NCBI GenBank assembly: GCA_963556145.1
Contig: OY744468.1
Span: 1,116,001-1,180,000, forward strand
Reading direction: 5' to 3'
DNA: 64,000 nucleotides
DNA from: Hygrocybe punicea
Taxonomy: Eukaryota > Basidiomycota > Agaricomycetes > Agaricales > Hygrophoraceae
Shown here: one piece after another, positions 24,003-34,874 of the stretch
How positions within the stretch are numbered: position 1 is the stretch's first letter
Layout of the letters: every line of letters starts with the position of its first letter
Notes under the pieces: model-generated
Seen by the model: only the letters and a program-made list of their open reading frames with translations
The model's database searches: none
Told to the model about the DNA's origin: nothing
Program-made: the position numbers and the translations under genes

Positions 24003-26924
24003 GAGATCGTTTATCCATGCAACAATATGAGAGCGGAATGATGTGGCCCGTATCGGTGTCATTGTCCGCAAACACGAAATAGTGATAGCAGAGACGAGAG
24101 CCATGGTGTGATCTAGTATTGCACGCATTTGTCGTGCAGCATTGGTGGATGGATGCAGCTTGTCAACCCCCCACAAACTAATAAGAGCAATTGGAAGATA
24201 TATCGTGTACATGGTTCGCCATTCATCAGCCTTTAGAGTTCCTGCCGCCGCATCTCCAAAGTTGTACAGAACTGACCTCACCCAGGATGGTGTGATTGTA
24301 TCTTTGATGACATCCCGAATGCGTTGGAGAACTTGAGGTTTCACGACTTTGATGGGCTGATTTGGCGCTTCGAAAGGTTTCTCCTGCCACTGTAAATTGT
24401 TAGTTGATTAACACTATCAGGTGCGAGTGTTGCATACCCAATTCACAAGAGACTTAACGAAATCCCTTTTCCTAACAATTGCCCGTGTATCTGAGGGATC
24501 AGGCTCAACAGTAAGGCCAAGGTCATCCACAACAAATTGTATTGTGGGCATTTTCTTTTTCTGCAGTTGCTCTGAGAGTTTCTCTAAAGTTTGTTCAGGC
24601 GTAATAGGAGCAGTAAGAAGAGAATGGATTTCGTGAACATGTTGGGAGCAGTGTTCATTCATTGCATCTGAGGTAGGATTAGAGAATTTGTAGGAGAAAG
24701 GTCAGACAATTGGTAGTTTTTCAGCGGCAGCAGCAGCTGATAGACCAAGTACATCTCGGGAATGGTATGAAGAAATACACTCAAGTATGCAGTGCATGCT
24801 ATCGATGACAAGCTGCTGAGTTGGATTCCAGTATGGTAAATGCCAGAGTTCTGACCACCGAATACCGCAAGCCTGGAAAATCTTGGTTTGGTGGACAGAA
24901 GTCGGAGCATCCCTCCAGGATTCTGCAAGTCTCCTCATTTCTTTATGATTGCGAACTCGCCAGTCCTTGAAATTTGTCGAGCCACGAGTATCTAGGTGAT
25001 GGCACTGGCACACGGAGCAGTAAAAGTGGCTGTTGTGAGATGCCAATGATGCAATTTTGCGAGCAGCAGGAAGGTTGTTGACAGCAAGGGCAATAGCGCT
25101 ACAAGTTTGGCAACCTTTCTGGTATCTGGGGGTTTGAGAAATATATATTCCATCATCCCAAGCAACTACCATATCACTGACCAAAGGACGAATGTAATGA
25201 TTGAGTTCCGTGAGGTGTGGTTCGGTTGGACCAGGTATTAATGAAAGGTATATATTTTCAGGTTTATAGCGAATTTTGGGAGGTAAATTCAGGCAGGCTA
25301 AAGATATAATTCTACACGAAGTAGCGGAAACCCATGTTCGCAACCCCTCGACGTTGAAGAAATCAACATTTAGGGCAAAAAGATAACGACCTTCATCACC
25401 TGGGCGCTGGATGAACAAGTGGCCAGGAACAGGCCCCTCAAAACTCCGAATGAATTTGGCATCAAATACGCCTCTGATTGGATTGGGGTTTGAGGATTGC
25501 TGAACAGATTTGAAGCAGTCATCGCATGACTTGTCCATCACAGCCTCATATTGTGATAGCAGTCCTGCCAGGTAGTCAGCGAAATGGTGATAGACAAATG
25601 GTTTGATTGGTTTTTGTTGACCATCCCCCGATGCATCCTGAAGTAATGGCGTGTCGCAAGGGCCGTTTTCAGGGATAGGTCAGTTTGTGCAACGCTCTGG
25701 ATAAGCAGCATTATCCGGCTTTGCAAGAGGTGGATAGGTGGCGTGGCATGCAGGACATACTGCATATATGGTACTTCAACTAACTAGGTTGAACTTCGCG
25801 AGGGCTTCCTTGATAGATCGAGGGACTTGCCGCATAGTACGGGCTTGTAGTGGATCCATGCTTCCATCAGGTTTTGCAGAAAGAAGGCGAATAACCAGAC
25901 GTAAAAGGCCCATGATGAGATCCCCTGCGCACTGGCTGACTCCCATGATGACGCAACAGACAACACCAAGAAACATTGAAACCTGGGCAGCAGTAGTGCA
26001 TTCATCGACAAGACACTCATAATGATGACCTGTAGTGCCATGAATACATATTCCAAGGGAAATTTGATGAATTTTCATACTAGAATCAAAGATCATGGGA
26101 GTATGGGGTCGAGGAAAAGAGCATCGTAGTTCGCTGGCCCACGTCGTTAATGTCTCAAGCTTTGCGGAAAGTTCCTATTTCGACTGTACCACCAGTGGGT
26201 GGCGACAATTGACTTTCTCCAGGGCTTCATGGAGGATATCGATTTCCGATTCGGCTTTGCAGAGGATCTGGTGAGATGGCGCAGACAAACTCTTCAGAGT
26301 AAGGGATAGGCGTGTACGTATGTTCTGCAATATGTCGAGGGATTTTGTGGTCTTGCGATCGGTGTGGCAAAGAAGAAGTGGGTAAATCCGGTAATGCAGG
26401 GGTTGCGGTCAGTGGGGGAGCCGATATGTTTAGATGAGTGAAAGCATTTATCAGCTGAGAGGATTCTGTAGGAAGCTGCAAATTAGCTGAGGGGGAGACA
26501 GAAAGGGATGCAGGAGGTTGGACACTAGTCGTCAAGTTGAGACGGCGCACACCATCAATAATGTCATCGATATGAAGATTGGGTGTAACCTGATTGCTCT
26601 ATGCCTGGAAAGCCATGCGGGACGTCCAAAGTTTTGAAGGCTGGTTAAATGGATCAGGTGCCGGATCCAAAAGGGTCGAAGTGAGAACCTGCGCAGCGTA
26701 AATTTCGGGATCCAGGGTTGTCTGGTCCTGACAGGGCTGCATCAGCGTCGAGTTCCAATCTGATACGAGCCAGATGTGCAGTCCTCTCAACTGAAGAGGA
26801 GAATGGAAGGCCATTCACATTGATGTGGTGGCACTCCAAACAGGTGCAGTATACAATGGCTGATCGACGGGGCATGTATAACGAGAGAAGACCTAGGAGA
26901 TGGCTCGTATGGGTGAATGGTGAA

Positions 26925-27420
26925 GGACCATGACTAGGAGGTCGATGGGGATGGCAGATGGGAGATCAGGAAGGTAGGGGACCAACAGGACCAAAAGGTA
27001 AGCTCGCTCATACTTTGTACAGGCGAACGATGGCGGAGACCAGAGGCAGACAAGGCGGACAATGAAGGCGGAAGAGATCGATGGGATTAAGGGGTTGATG
27101 GGGATGGCAGATGGGTGATCACGAAGGTAGGGGACCAGGAGGACCAAAAGGTAAGCTCGCTCGTACTTTGTACGGGCGAACGATGGCAGAGACCAGATGC
27201 GATGGGAGTGACCTGAACCAGTACCATGAGGGAACCAGGAAGGGGACCAGGTAGGCGACCACGAGGAAGACCAAAGGTAAGCTTGCTAGTACTATGTACG
27301 GGCGAATGAGGGGACCTAGGAAGGGTAGTTGCTTGCTGGTACTTTGTACTGGCGAACGTTGAAGAAAAAAACACGACTAAGTCAGAAAACAATACGACTA
27401 AACTGACGCGTCAACAGGGA
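26925..27420. repeat. Tandem-like repeat with GTACTTTGTAC palindromes
   Basis: Units of roughly 100-160 bases repeat the string GGTAAGCTCGCTCGTACTTTG and its variants, followed by GGCGAACGATGG and GACCAGGAGGACC. At least four GTAC-AT-rich-GTAC palindromes are visible. The reverse complement of most of this block is present at 34500-34874. Confidence 0.75.
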
Positions 27421-27925
27421 CAAACATCCCAGCTCTTCACAACTGAGTCGTCAAAGAGCTCTCATCCAGTTCTCAATGGCTGAGCCGTAGAGAACTTACC
27501 TGGCACCCGCCCATCTCCTCACCATCGTTGTGTCGTACCTGGTGCTCCCATCTCCTCATCGGCACTCTCAGCAGCCGAGCCATAGAGAACTTATCTGGCA
27601 CTCCTGTCTCCTCATCAGCCTCTCAACAGCCATGCCGCGCTGCGTTTCCGTCAGTTCAGCTTAATCACGCCCTTTTCAATTTCATGACCATGACCGTCCT
27701 GCGGAATACATTATTCCACCACACTATGTACAGTATTATTCGACCACATTATGTACAGTATTATTCGACCATCAGTTCCCTCCATACAAATTTCATCCTT
27801 GCTGGTTTCAGCATGCGTATAATATACTTGTCTGTCTGCCGGACAAGCCAGTTCTCATTGTAAAAGCAAGCGGGTAGCTCACAAACGGGATCACGAACAC
27901 TGACAGTGTTCCTACCATCCCTTAT
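27050..27925 (-). repeat. Left arm of a large inverted repeat
   Basis: The reverse complement matches 33706-34874 with small differences and one block of extra palindromic units in the right arm. The arm covers the last codons of the minus-strand gene at 27761-30074, a CATTATGTACAGTATTATTCGAC repeat near 27730-27770, palindromic repeats and the GTAC repeats. Confidence 0.85.
27455..27650 (-). repeat. Palindromic repeat cluster inside the left arm
   Basis: Three units of the AGTTCTC...GGCTGAGCC...GAGAACTTACCTGGC type described at 16313-16760. Confidence 0.75.
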
Positions 27926-30074
27926 CCTGCGACACGGTTTAGCACCCCTGTGGGATTGCGTTCTTGCAATCCTTTGGTACTCGTCATCAATGATCTTCAT
28001 CTTGAGGTCCATGTTGCGTCGCCAATGCATGGTCATTGGGCGATACGCAATCTCGAGTTCGTCATTGTCGGCGGCGCTGTCTTCTGAACTCATCCCGTCT
28101 TCTCCCAAATTTTCCATCACTGACTTTAACCACTCCCAATTGTCGACATCTGGTGCCTCCTCCTGTTCTTTGCAACTGATGGTCTCCTTTATGATAGTTA
28201 GCCGACGATTGAATTTCTGGGGGTGATTGTTTAGCTTGTTTTTTGTTGAAGATTTCCGCAGACGCACCGCAACACGTCGTTCTCTCCTCCTAGCAAACTT
28301 CAACTGCTTATCCTTGTGTGCGATTATTCAATCTTCCACTTGTGCTGGAGTTTCCAGTGTATCCGTATCTGTCAGTTTTGGCTGACCGAGCCTCCAGGTG
28401 GCCCTCACCCGCTTGTATCTACCTTGCAGAATGTTGTGAAAGTAGGCCATTGACCTTTCCGGCAACCGAAGTCCTGATTTCCTACAAGCTTTTCTCATCT
28501 TCTTCACCAAGATGTCCAAGATGGCAGCGTTCCATTCGCTGTTGGGACCAGCCCTCATGTCGAAATGGAGGTCCTTCAAATCAGGCTCTGCTCTTCCTTC
28601 CTTGTGCGCGTGAACAATTGCAGGGGTCACAGACCTTTGTCCCATAAAGTCATCATCGTCATCGTCGCCATCGACTTTGAAAACTTCCTTGAAAACTTGG
28701 CGGGATATATCCTGTTCAGAGGTCCATCAATCAATAGCGCAGAATGCGACACACATGCACTCACCAAAAAAATTGACCGGATTTCAGCGGTCTCCGCCTC
28801 CTTTATCGCCAGGACATCCTGATCAACGTTCGATTTTCGTCCTCGGCGCCTGGTAGTCTGTTTCGGTGGCCCGCAGGCAGCTTGCTGCAGTATTAATCGC
28901 AGCATGTCGAGGGCTTCTTCTCCTGTATGCTTCTGTCATCTAGACGCCTTTGACCTATGGGGATACTTTCCTTTGCCCATTGTGTGTCCATTATCCTCAC
29001 TCGATTCACCTTCTGTTTCCTCACTAGTTGAAGACGCAGTAGTATCCGACTTGGCGTTGCTCTCGCTTCCTGTGTCTGACGATTCGAGTCCATTGTCTAG
29101 CATGCCATAAACTTTCTTGCATCGACAGGCAAATATCCAGCCGACGCACCTGTTCACGATTTCTTAGCACAGGAGTCCCTGAGCGGTTCTTGTGTTTTGA
29201 TCGCAGTTCTGCCATAAATTTGCTGGTGGATGGAGTTGCTGCTCTGGATTTCGGTTTCTTGCTCACGTATGCTGGTCCCTTCAGTGTTTTCTTTGATCCA
29301 CTTGCCTCTGGTGGATCACAGACGGGTTGCTGCATCTTGTTGGACCATCGGGCTTCCATAGCTGCGATTTCTTGCTCTTTCTCAGCCTGAGGGGTGTCAT
29401 TCTAAATATGATGACTTATCACAATAATACACACCAGCGAGCGTCTCAACATCATGTCAACTTCTTTCTGGTGCGCTTCCTCCCTTGCTTGGACTCTCGC
29501 ATTCAACTCCATCATAAGAGCTTCAAATCGTATTTCATATTCGTGGCGAGTTGGTTCTTCCTTTTCTTGCACAAATTTCTCTAATTCCTTCAATCTCGTC
29601 TCCAGTTTTGCCTCCATGTGTTGGACAGTGGTTTGATTCTTTAAACGAGTGAGTAAATTACACTTAGGACTTGTCAGGGATGAACCTTCTGTCTCAGTTT
29701 CCAGATTCTATACTGAGAGAACTCTAGCTGCTCTCAGAGATACTTCTCATCACGTGAGTATCTATCATCCTGTTTTTCCACGATTTGACGTTTATGCTGA
29801 ATGCTATGATTAGTTTTGATGCTCCTTGAGATATTTGCCGCCAACGTACAGGACTGACAGTCTGATCATTCATCCGTACCAGCGTGAAGTCGTTGTCGTT
29901 CATCTCCTCATCCTCGTCATCAAAGCAGTCTTCTACTCCCAGGACCGGAGCATTTGTTGTCACCGAAACGTCCATCTCCACACCTGAAGCAGCCAGCGCT
30001 TCTTGACCAGAGGGAACTGAGTGAGGATAGAAAGATGTGCCATGAAGTTCTCCTGGACTCAGTCCATGAGACAT
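27761..30074 (-). pseudogene. Mushroom-restricted repeated family gene (GMSSEDSA type), two nonsense codons
   Basis: Likely start ATG 30074 (MSHGLSPGELHGTSF). Exon-like blocks follow through short introns: an acidic segment (DCFDDEDEEMNDNDF), a coiled-coil (29617-29420, KELEKFVQEKEE), a Ser/Thr-rich linker with KSRAATPSTSKF, LQQAACGPPKQTTRRRGR, then FDMRAGPNSEWNAAILDILVK, GRYKRVRATW, GEDGMSSEDSA and CELPACFYNENWL to the stop at 27761. TGA codons interrupt the frame after HRSKASR (about 28936) and after TPAQVED (about 28325). The last exon resembles 12309-12809. Function unknown; the C-terminal part is copied into the right inverted arm (33706-33868). Confidence 0.6.
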
Positions 30075-30205
30075 GGTGTTGGGGTGTGGGATGGAGAAAG
30101 AAGATGATTGTTGGTCGGAAGGCTTTTAAGACTAATGTAATTCTTGTTGAAAACAATAATTATTGAGGCATCTTCGACAATGACTCACTGATGCTCCGGT
30201 TGTGG

Positions 30206-30420
30206 AATAGAAATTATATTTATTGTTTTAATTCTCTGGCTCGGCGGTCTACGTGATAGTGCGCTTTTCCTAAATGCTTCCGGTCATTTATTGTCCCAAC
30301 TCTGACCCTGAAAAATAGAAATTATATTTATTGTTTTAATTCTCTGGCTCGGCGGTCTACATGATAGCGTGCTTTTCCTAAATTCTTCCAGTCATTTATT
30401 GTTCCAACTCTGACTCTGAA
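30206..30420 (+). repeat. Direct tandem repeat, unit about 108 bp, two copies
   Basis: AATAGAAATTATATTTATTG starts copies at 30206 and 30314, both continuing through CTCTGGCTCGGCGGTCTAC to CCAACTCTGACYCTGAA. A shorter third echo and a doubled TTATATATTATGATGA follow to about 30495. Confidence 0.85.
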
Positions 30421-30661
30421 GGCAGCCTATCTCGAACGATCGCGCCCTTCCTAAATTCCAGTTATATATTATGATGAGTTATATATTATGATGACGATGC
30501 CTGACAATTAGTATGGCTACTATCCAACTCTGGCCTATTGTATGACGATGCCTGACATCTCCCAATTGGCCACTCCTATCGCCTGGATGTTTTTTATTCA
30601 TATCGTGTGGTCGCGCGCATTTATTTCCAACAATACAGTTAAATTGTTGAAATACACCTGC

Positions 30662-30760
30662 AATTGCCTCACATTGCCCGCTCTCATTGCCCACTCCCAT
30701 TGCCCGCTCCCATTGCCCGCTCCCATTGCCCTCTCCCATTGCCCTCTCCCATTGCCCCAT
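30662..30760 (+). repeat. CATTGCCCGCTCC tandem minisatellite
   Basis: Seven to eight imperfect copies of a 12-base CATTGCCCGCTC unit lie just before the ATG of the gene at 30763. Related ATTGCCC words are found in the dispersed repeats at 16260-16312 and 53706-53770. Confidence 0.8.
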
Positions 30761-30762
30761 TC

Positions 30763-31616
30763 ATGGTTTCAGAATCAATCCCCCCTTTCTCTGAGGCTGG
30801 GCCTCCGCCACCTTCATATCCCCTCCTTACCATCCAGGCCGACCTCACCTATGTGTCCACTCCTGCTGTCCCTACGATAACAGCTATGGAGGAACTCAGC
30901 CTGCGTAGAGGTCCGACTCCAACCAGTCGTGCTCCCAGTCGTGCTCCCAGTCGTGCTCCCAGTCGTGCAGCCAGTCGTGCTCCCAGCTCTGGCCCGAGTC
31001 GCACAGTCAAACGCTTACCGCCCCGCTCCTCATCTCCCTACGTCGTACTGGCGCCTAAGGTTAAACCAAAGGTCGCTTTCACTAATGCGGATCTAGCATC
31101 CGAATCGGCCGAGTCATCGTGCCTTTCCGATATTGATGAGTCGTCTGAGTCAAGCGATGAATTGGAAGATGGCCTCATATGAAAGCCCGCTGGTCAGGTT
31201 GGTCGGCCCAACAGAGGTGGATACAATCTTGAGGATGCCATGAATTGGCCACCAAAGACGTTTAAGAAATTCCAGGTGGGTGGAGAACTTTCTGCTGTGT
31301 TGTGCCTGCTGACAGTGAATACAGAGATATGTGCACAAGCTCATTAACACTCACCTCAATACCACGCAAAGTTACCAACCACAGAAGGAGAATCTTCGCC
31401 AGGCTGTGCGAGATACGGTCAGCTTTTTTTTTCTGATCGTGAAAATAACTCTAAACATACAAACAGGCAATGGCAGCCTTTCCTGAACTTGCAAAATACG
31501 AAGGCTGTTGGCCAGTGAATGACGTTATGATGTTACGTTTAAAGAATACATCACGACGTGAGAAATTGACGATACAGAAGTTGGCTGCAGGGACAAAAGG
31601 GAAGGGTCGGGAGTAA
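30763..31616 (+). pseudogene. Mushroom-restricted gene with RAPS repeats, one nonsense codon
   Basis: ATG 30763 opens MVSESIPPFSEAGPPPP. A Ser-Arg-Ala-Pro repeat (SRAPSRAPSRAPSRAASRAP) and an acidic Ser-rich stretch follow, then TGA at 31180-31182. The same frame continues with KPAGQVGRPNRGGYNLEDAM, a phase-0 intron 31276-31339, an exon 31340-31417 and a last exon 31467-31616 (FPELAKYEGCWPVNDVMMLRLK, stop TAA). I know the GRPxRGGYNL, FPELxKYExxWP and DVLxLxLK order from a repeated mushroom family of unknown role. The TGA is the only defect seen and fits CGA to TGA. Confidence 0.6.
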
Positions 31617-31830
31617 ATGCATCGTTGCAATTGTCGTCGTAAATAATCAGTCGTCGCAGTGAATTGAGAAATTGACGATATGGAGACAAAAGGAAAGGGT
31701 CGGGAGTAATGCGTCATTGCAATTGTCATTGTGAATAATCGGTCGTCGCAGTGAATTGAGAAATTGACGGTTGCGGAGACAAAAGGAAAGGGTCGGGAGT
31801 AATGCGTCATTGCAATTGTCGTTGTAAATA
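31555..31830 (+). repeat. Tandem repeat derived from the 3' end of the preceding gene
   Basis: Three copies of a unit starting GAGAAATTGACG, including GGGTCGGGAGTAA and TGCAATTGTCGT, and ending GTCGTCGCAGTGAATT lie at about 31558, 31665 and 31757. The first copy contains the stop codon of the gene at 30763-31616, so the repeat arose from the gene tail. Confidence 0.85.
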
Positions 31831-32046
31831 ATGAGAGTCAGGTGGCCATGCAGGCGACAGGAGCATCAGTCGTGCTCTCTCGTCGCCTACTCTCATCACC
31901 TAGAAACAAAATAGGTAGAACAATTAGCAGGAACAGAGACTTGCACCTACATAAAGGGTGGGTGTCTCTTGTTTCGCCACCCATAAAATCACTTGTTCGT
32001 GCAGGTCGCCCACTCCATCGTACTCGCTCACACTCCCTATCTAACC

Positions 32047-33694
32047 ATGTATCAATTGTTCCAATCGATCACATCGTCGTACACGCTTGTCGCACGTCTC
32101 AAAGGTCATACCGATGCTGTCTACTGGCTTGCAGTATCACCAAACGGCGACTTACTCGCCAGCGCCGGTGAGTAGTCATTAACGACTTCCTAGTAAGTAT
32201 ATTTAATCTATGTGATGATAGGAGGAGACGGTGTAAGGATATGGGACTTACAAAAGCACCAACACACCTTGGTTTCCCAAAGCCACATCCTGCGAGGACC
32301 TACCACTTGCATTGGGTGGGTCAGTGGTACAGATGATTCGTCTGCAAAGGTATGTTACGGATCAGCATTGGGCTACCTCGTCGTCTGCCAAGTTCTTCCT
32401 GAGGTGTGTGCCGTGCCGTTCAAAATGTAGAAAAGAAACTCAGGCCCTCTAGACCCGGGAACTTTGCGCCAAGCGAATTGCAACCAGCCAGGAGATTATC
32501 TGTACGGCTGTAGGCGACATGTGCCATGATGGGTCTGCGCATATCGCCCTTGGCACCCGTGACAGGGTAGTCCAAGTCCTCAAGACTGACTCCAAGGGCG
32601 AACTTCATTCCGTGTTCAGCATCCGACTGGACACCACAGTTCCAATTACTGTTGGCTTCGTTGATAACACTGCTAAAGATATTCTGATATTCAGCCTTTA
32701 CGACGGCAAGATGTAAGTGATTTCTTACTCCTCTATTTTGATGGTAGATTTGAGTTTGTCATACAGGCACACATTAAGAGGCGACAACGGGAAAGAAATT
32801 TCAACCATAGATCTTGACGGTATGATGTGGGTACTCGCTCACCTCTTTTTGAAAATATCTCATCCAGGAACAGAGGTAGCGCTGCAGTCAGCTATGGTTG
32901 AAATCAATTTGTCGTCGACAGCGTTACAAATGGTTTCAATTTATATCAGCTCGACAATGAGCACTGGAAGCGCAATTTTCCAACTGGCACACCTACCCGT
33001 AAACTTCCCAAATGTGTTGCCTTCGCAGAGGACACTGGGGTTGTCGTGGGTGGGAGCGATCACGGCGCCGTCTATGTGTTCGATAAGAGGACTGGTTCGC
33101 CGCTCCACATCCTGCGTCACCAAGAGCATGGGATGGTGCAAACAATCACGGTAAGCATATGAATATTCAGCAGGATGACTTACGATAACGTTGGTACAGA
33201 CACACGACCGAAAAGACTGGAGCATGATTGCCAGCGCATCGTCCACCAGGTGCGGGGAAACCTCTATCTGCGTCTGGGTGCAGAAGAATCGTCAGGCAAA
33301 ACGTACGAAGCCAATGGAAGTCTCGACGGGTAATCACTTAATGCAATTGGTAATGCTGGTGGCGACCATGCTATTCCTTTATCAAAATTTCATTGGACAT
33401 GATTTTCACCTCGGCAAGAGCATCCGCCGCAACGTCATAGACCCCTGGGCTCACAACGCCAAATGGCAGGTCCAGCAACCTGAGATGGTCCATGGGAGTG
33501 ATGAAAACTTGGGTGAGGCCATGGTTCCATCGATGGCTGCGAAGGTCCACAGGAACGGTGAGACTTTTAGCGAGGAACAGGTCGTTGTGATTATCAAGGG
33601 AATGTGGCAGGCTATCGCAAGAAAAGAGAAAGAGAAGAGGGATGATGAGCCAGTGACCTCCCTGATGGTACCTAAGGATGTGATTTACGTTTGA
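32047..33694 (+). pseudogene. WD40-repeat protein of a repeated mushroom family, with C-terminal membrane segment
   Basis: ATG 32047 starts MYQLFQSITSSYTLVARLKG. Exon 1 ends at 32167 and exon 2 starts at 32222, in phase. WD-type blocks follow: HTDAVYWLAVSPNGDLLASA, DGVRIWDL, HIALGTRDRVVQVL, VFSIRLDTTVPITVGF, GGSDHGAVYVFDKRTGSPLH, and TRCGETSICVWVQKN. The last exon carries a hydrophobic stretch (LMQLVMLVATMLFLYQNFI) and a charged tail ending at TGA 33692-33694. One internal TGA (32899-32901) lies between GSAAVSYG and NQFVVDSVTNGF. The architecture matches a recurrent mushroom WD40 family; its role is unknown, and a beta-propeller scaffold anchored to a membrane is inferred. Confidence 0.7.
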
Positions 33695-33705
33695 CTCGGA
33701 TGAAT

Positions 33706-34874
33706 GATAAGGGATGGTAGGAATACCGTCAGTGTTCACGATCCCATTTGTGAGCTACCCACTTGCTTTTACAATGAGAACTGGCTCGTCCAGCAGACAG
33801 ACAAGTATATTATACGCGTGCTGAAACCAGCAAGGATGAAATTTGTATGGAGGGAACTGATGGTCAAATAATACTGTACATAATGTGGTCGAATAATACT
33901 GTACATAGTGTGGTGGAATAATGTATTCCGCAGGACAGAAATGGTCATGAAATTGAAAAGGGCGCGATTAAGCTGAACTGACGGAAACGCGGCGCGGCAC
34001 AGCTGTTGAGAGGCCGATGAGGAGACAGGAGTGCCAGATAAGTTCTCTATGGCTCAGCTGCTGAGAGTGCCGATGAGGAGATGGGAGCGCCAGGACAGTG
34101 GAACCGAAGTGCTGCCATTAAGGTCGAGATGGAAGCACCAGGTAAGCTCTCTACGGCTCAGCCATGGAGAGGTGACGATGAAGAAGGAGGGGTGCCAGGT
34201 GGGGTATTGAGCGAGTGCCTGCCAATGAGGAAATGGGAGCGCCGGGTAGACAAGGTGCCAGGTAAGTTCTCTGCAGCTCAGCCGTTGAGAGGGCGACGAT
34301 GAGGAGTCCACGATGGTGAGGAGACGGGAGCGCCCAGAGTTCTCTACGGCTCAGCCGCTGAGAGTGCCGATAATGAGATGGGAGCACCAGGTACGACACG
34401 ACAATGGTGAGGAGATGGGCAGGTGCCAGGTAAGTTCTCTATGGCTCAGCCATTGAGAACTGGATGAGAGCTCTTTGACGACTCAGTTGTGAAGAGCTGG
34501 GATGTTTGTCCCTGTTGACGTGTCAGTTTAGTCGTATTGTTTTCTGACTTAGTCGTGTTTTTTTCTTCAACGTTCGCCAGTACAAAGTACCAGCGAGCAA
34601 CTACCCTTCCTAGGTCCCCTCATTCGCCCGTACATAGTACTAGCAAGCTTACCTTTGGTCTTCCTCGTGGTCGCCTACCTGGTCCCCTTCCTGGTTCCCT
34701 CATGGTACTGGTTCAGGTCACTCCCATTGCATCTGGTCTCTGCCATCATTCGCCCGTACAAAGTACGAGTGAGCTTACCTTTTGGTCCTCCTGGTCCCCT
34801 ACCTTCGTGATTACCCATCTGCCATCCCCATCGACCCCTTAATCCCATCGATCTCTTCCGCCTTCATTGTCCGC
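33706..34874 (+). repeat. Right arm of the large inverted repeat
   Basis: Inverted copy of 27050-27925, enlarged by additional palindromic units (about 34080-34390). It begins just after the WD40 stop codon and contains a 55-codon copy of the tail of the minus-strand gene at 27761-30074, ending at about 33868. The arm is cut at 34874 by the LTR element and its last bases resume at 50079. Confidence 0.85.
33985..34490 (+). repeat. Palindromic repeat cluster inside the right arm
   Basis: Six or more units of CCAGGTAAGTTCTCTAYGGC plus CAGCCGYTGAGAG, alternating with GATGAGGAGAYGGGAGYGCC. Confidence 0.8.

Larger units (their letters stand above)
16829..26875 (-). pseudogene. Plavaka/CACTA-type (Tnp2-like) transposase gene, decayed and split by LINE 2
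   Basis: The gene starts at ATG 26875 with a cysteine motif (YCTCLECHHI) and runs left. Recognisable blocks are YAVCPACHATYPP, DKSCDDCF, a core with FALNVDFFNVEG, SLACLNLPPKIRYKPENIYLS, PGPTEPHLTELNHYIRPLVSD, SVCQCHHLDTRG and DSMHCILE, then WVRSVLYNFGDAAAGTLKADEWR and, left of LINE 2, DFLLLFGPVQSWWCFPFERL. This order matches fungal Tnp2-like transposases with a C-terminal FGP-SWW-FPFER block. Defects seen: a frameshift near 26700, TAG after TSRMAFQA, TGA before STIYAVC, TGA in the CTN-PIPENG block, and the LINE after codon KKLH. The two halves match in frame across the LINE. It would have moved a DNA transposon whose ends I could not define. Confidence 0.8.

Noticed and set aside
31842..32171. 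109-aa frame overlapping the start of the WD40 gene
   Set aside because: The WD40 start at 32047 in another frame gives clear WD-type sequence and in-phase exons; this frame is its shadow.
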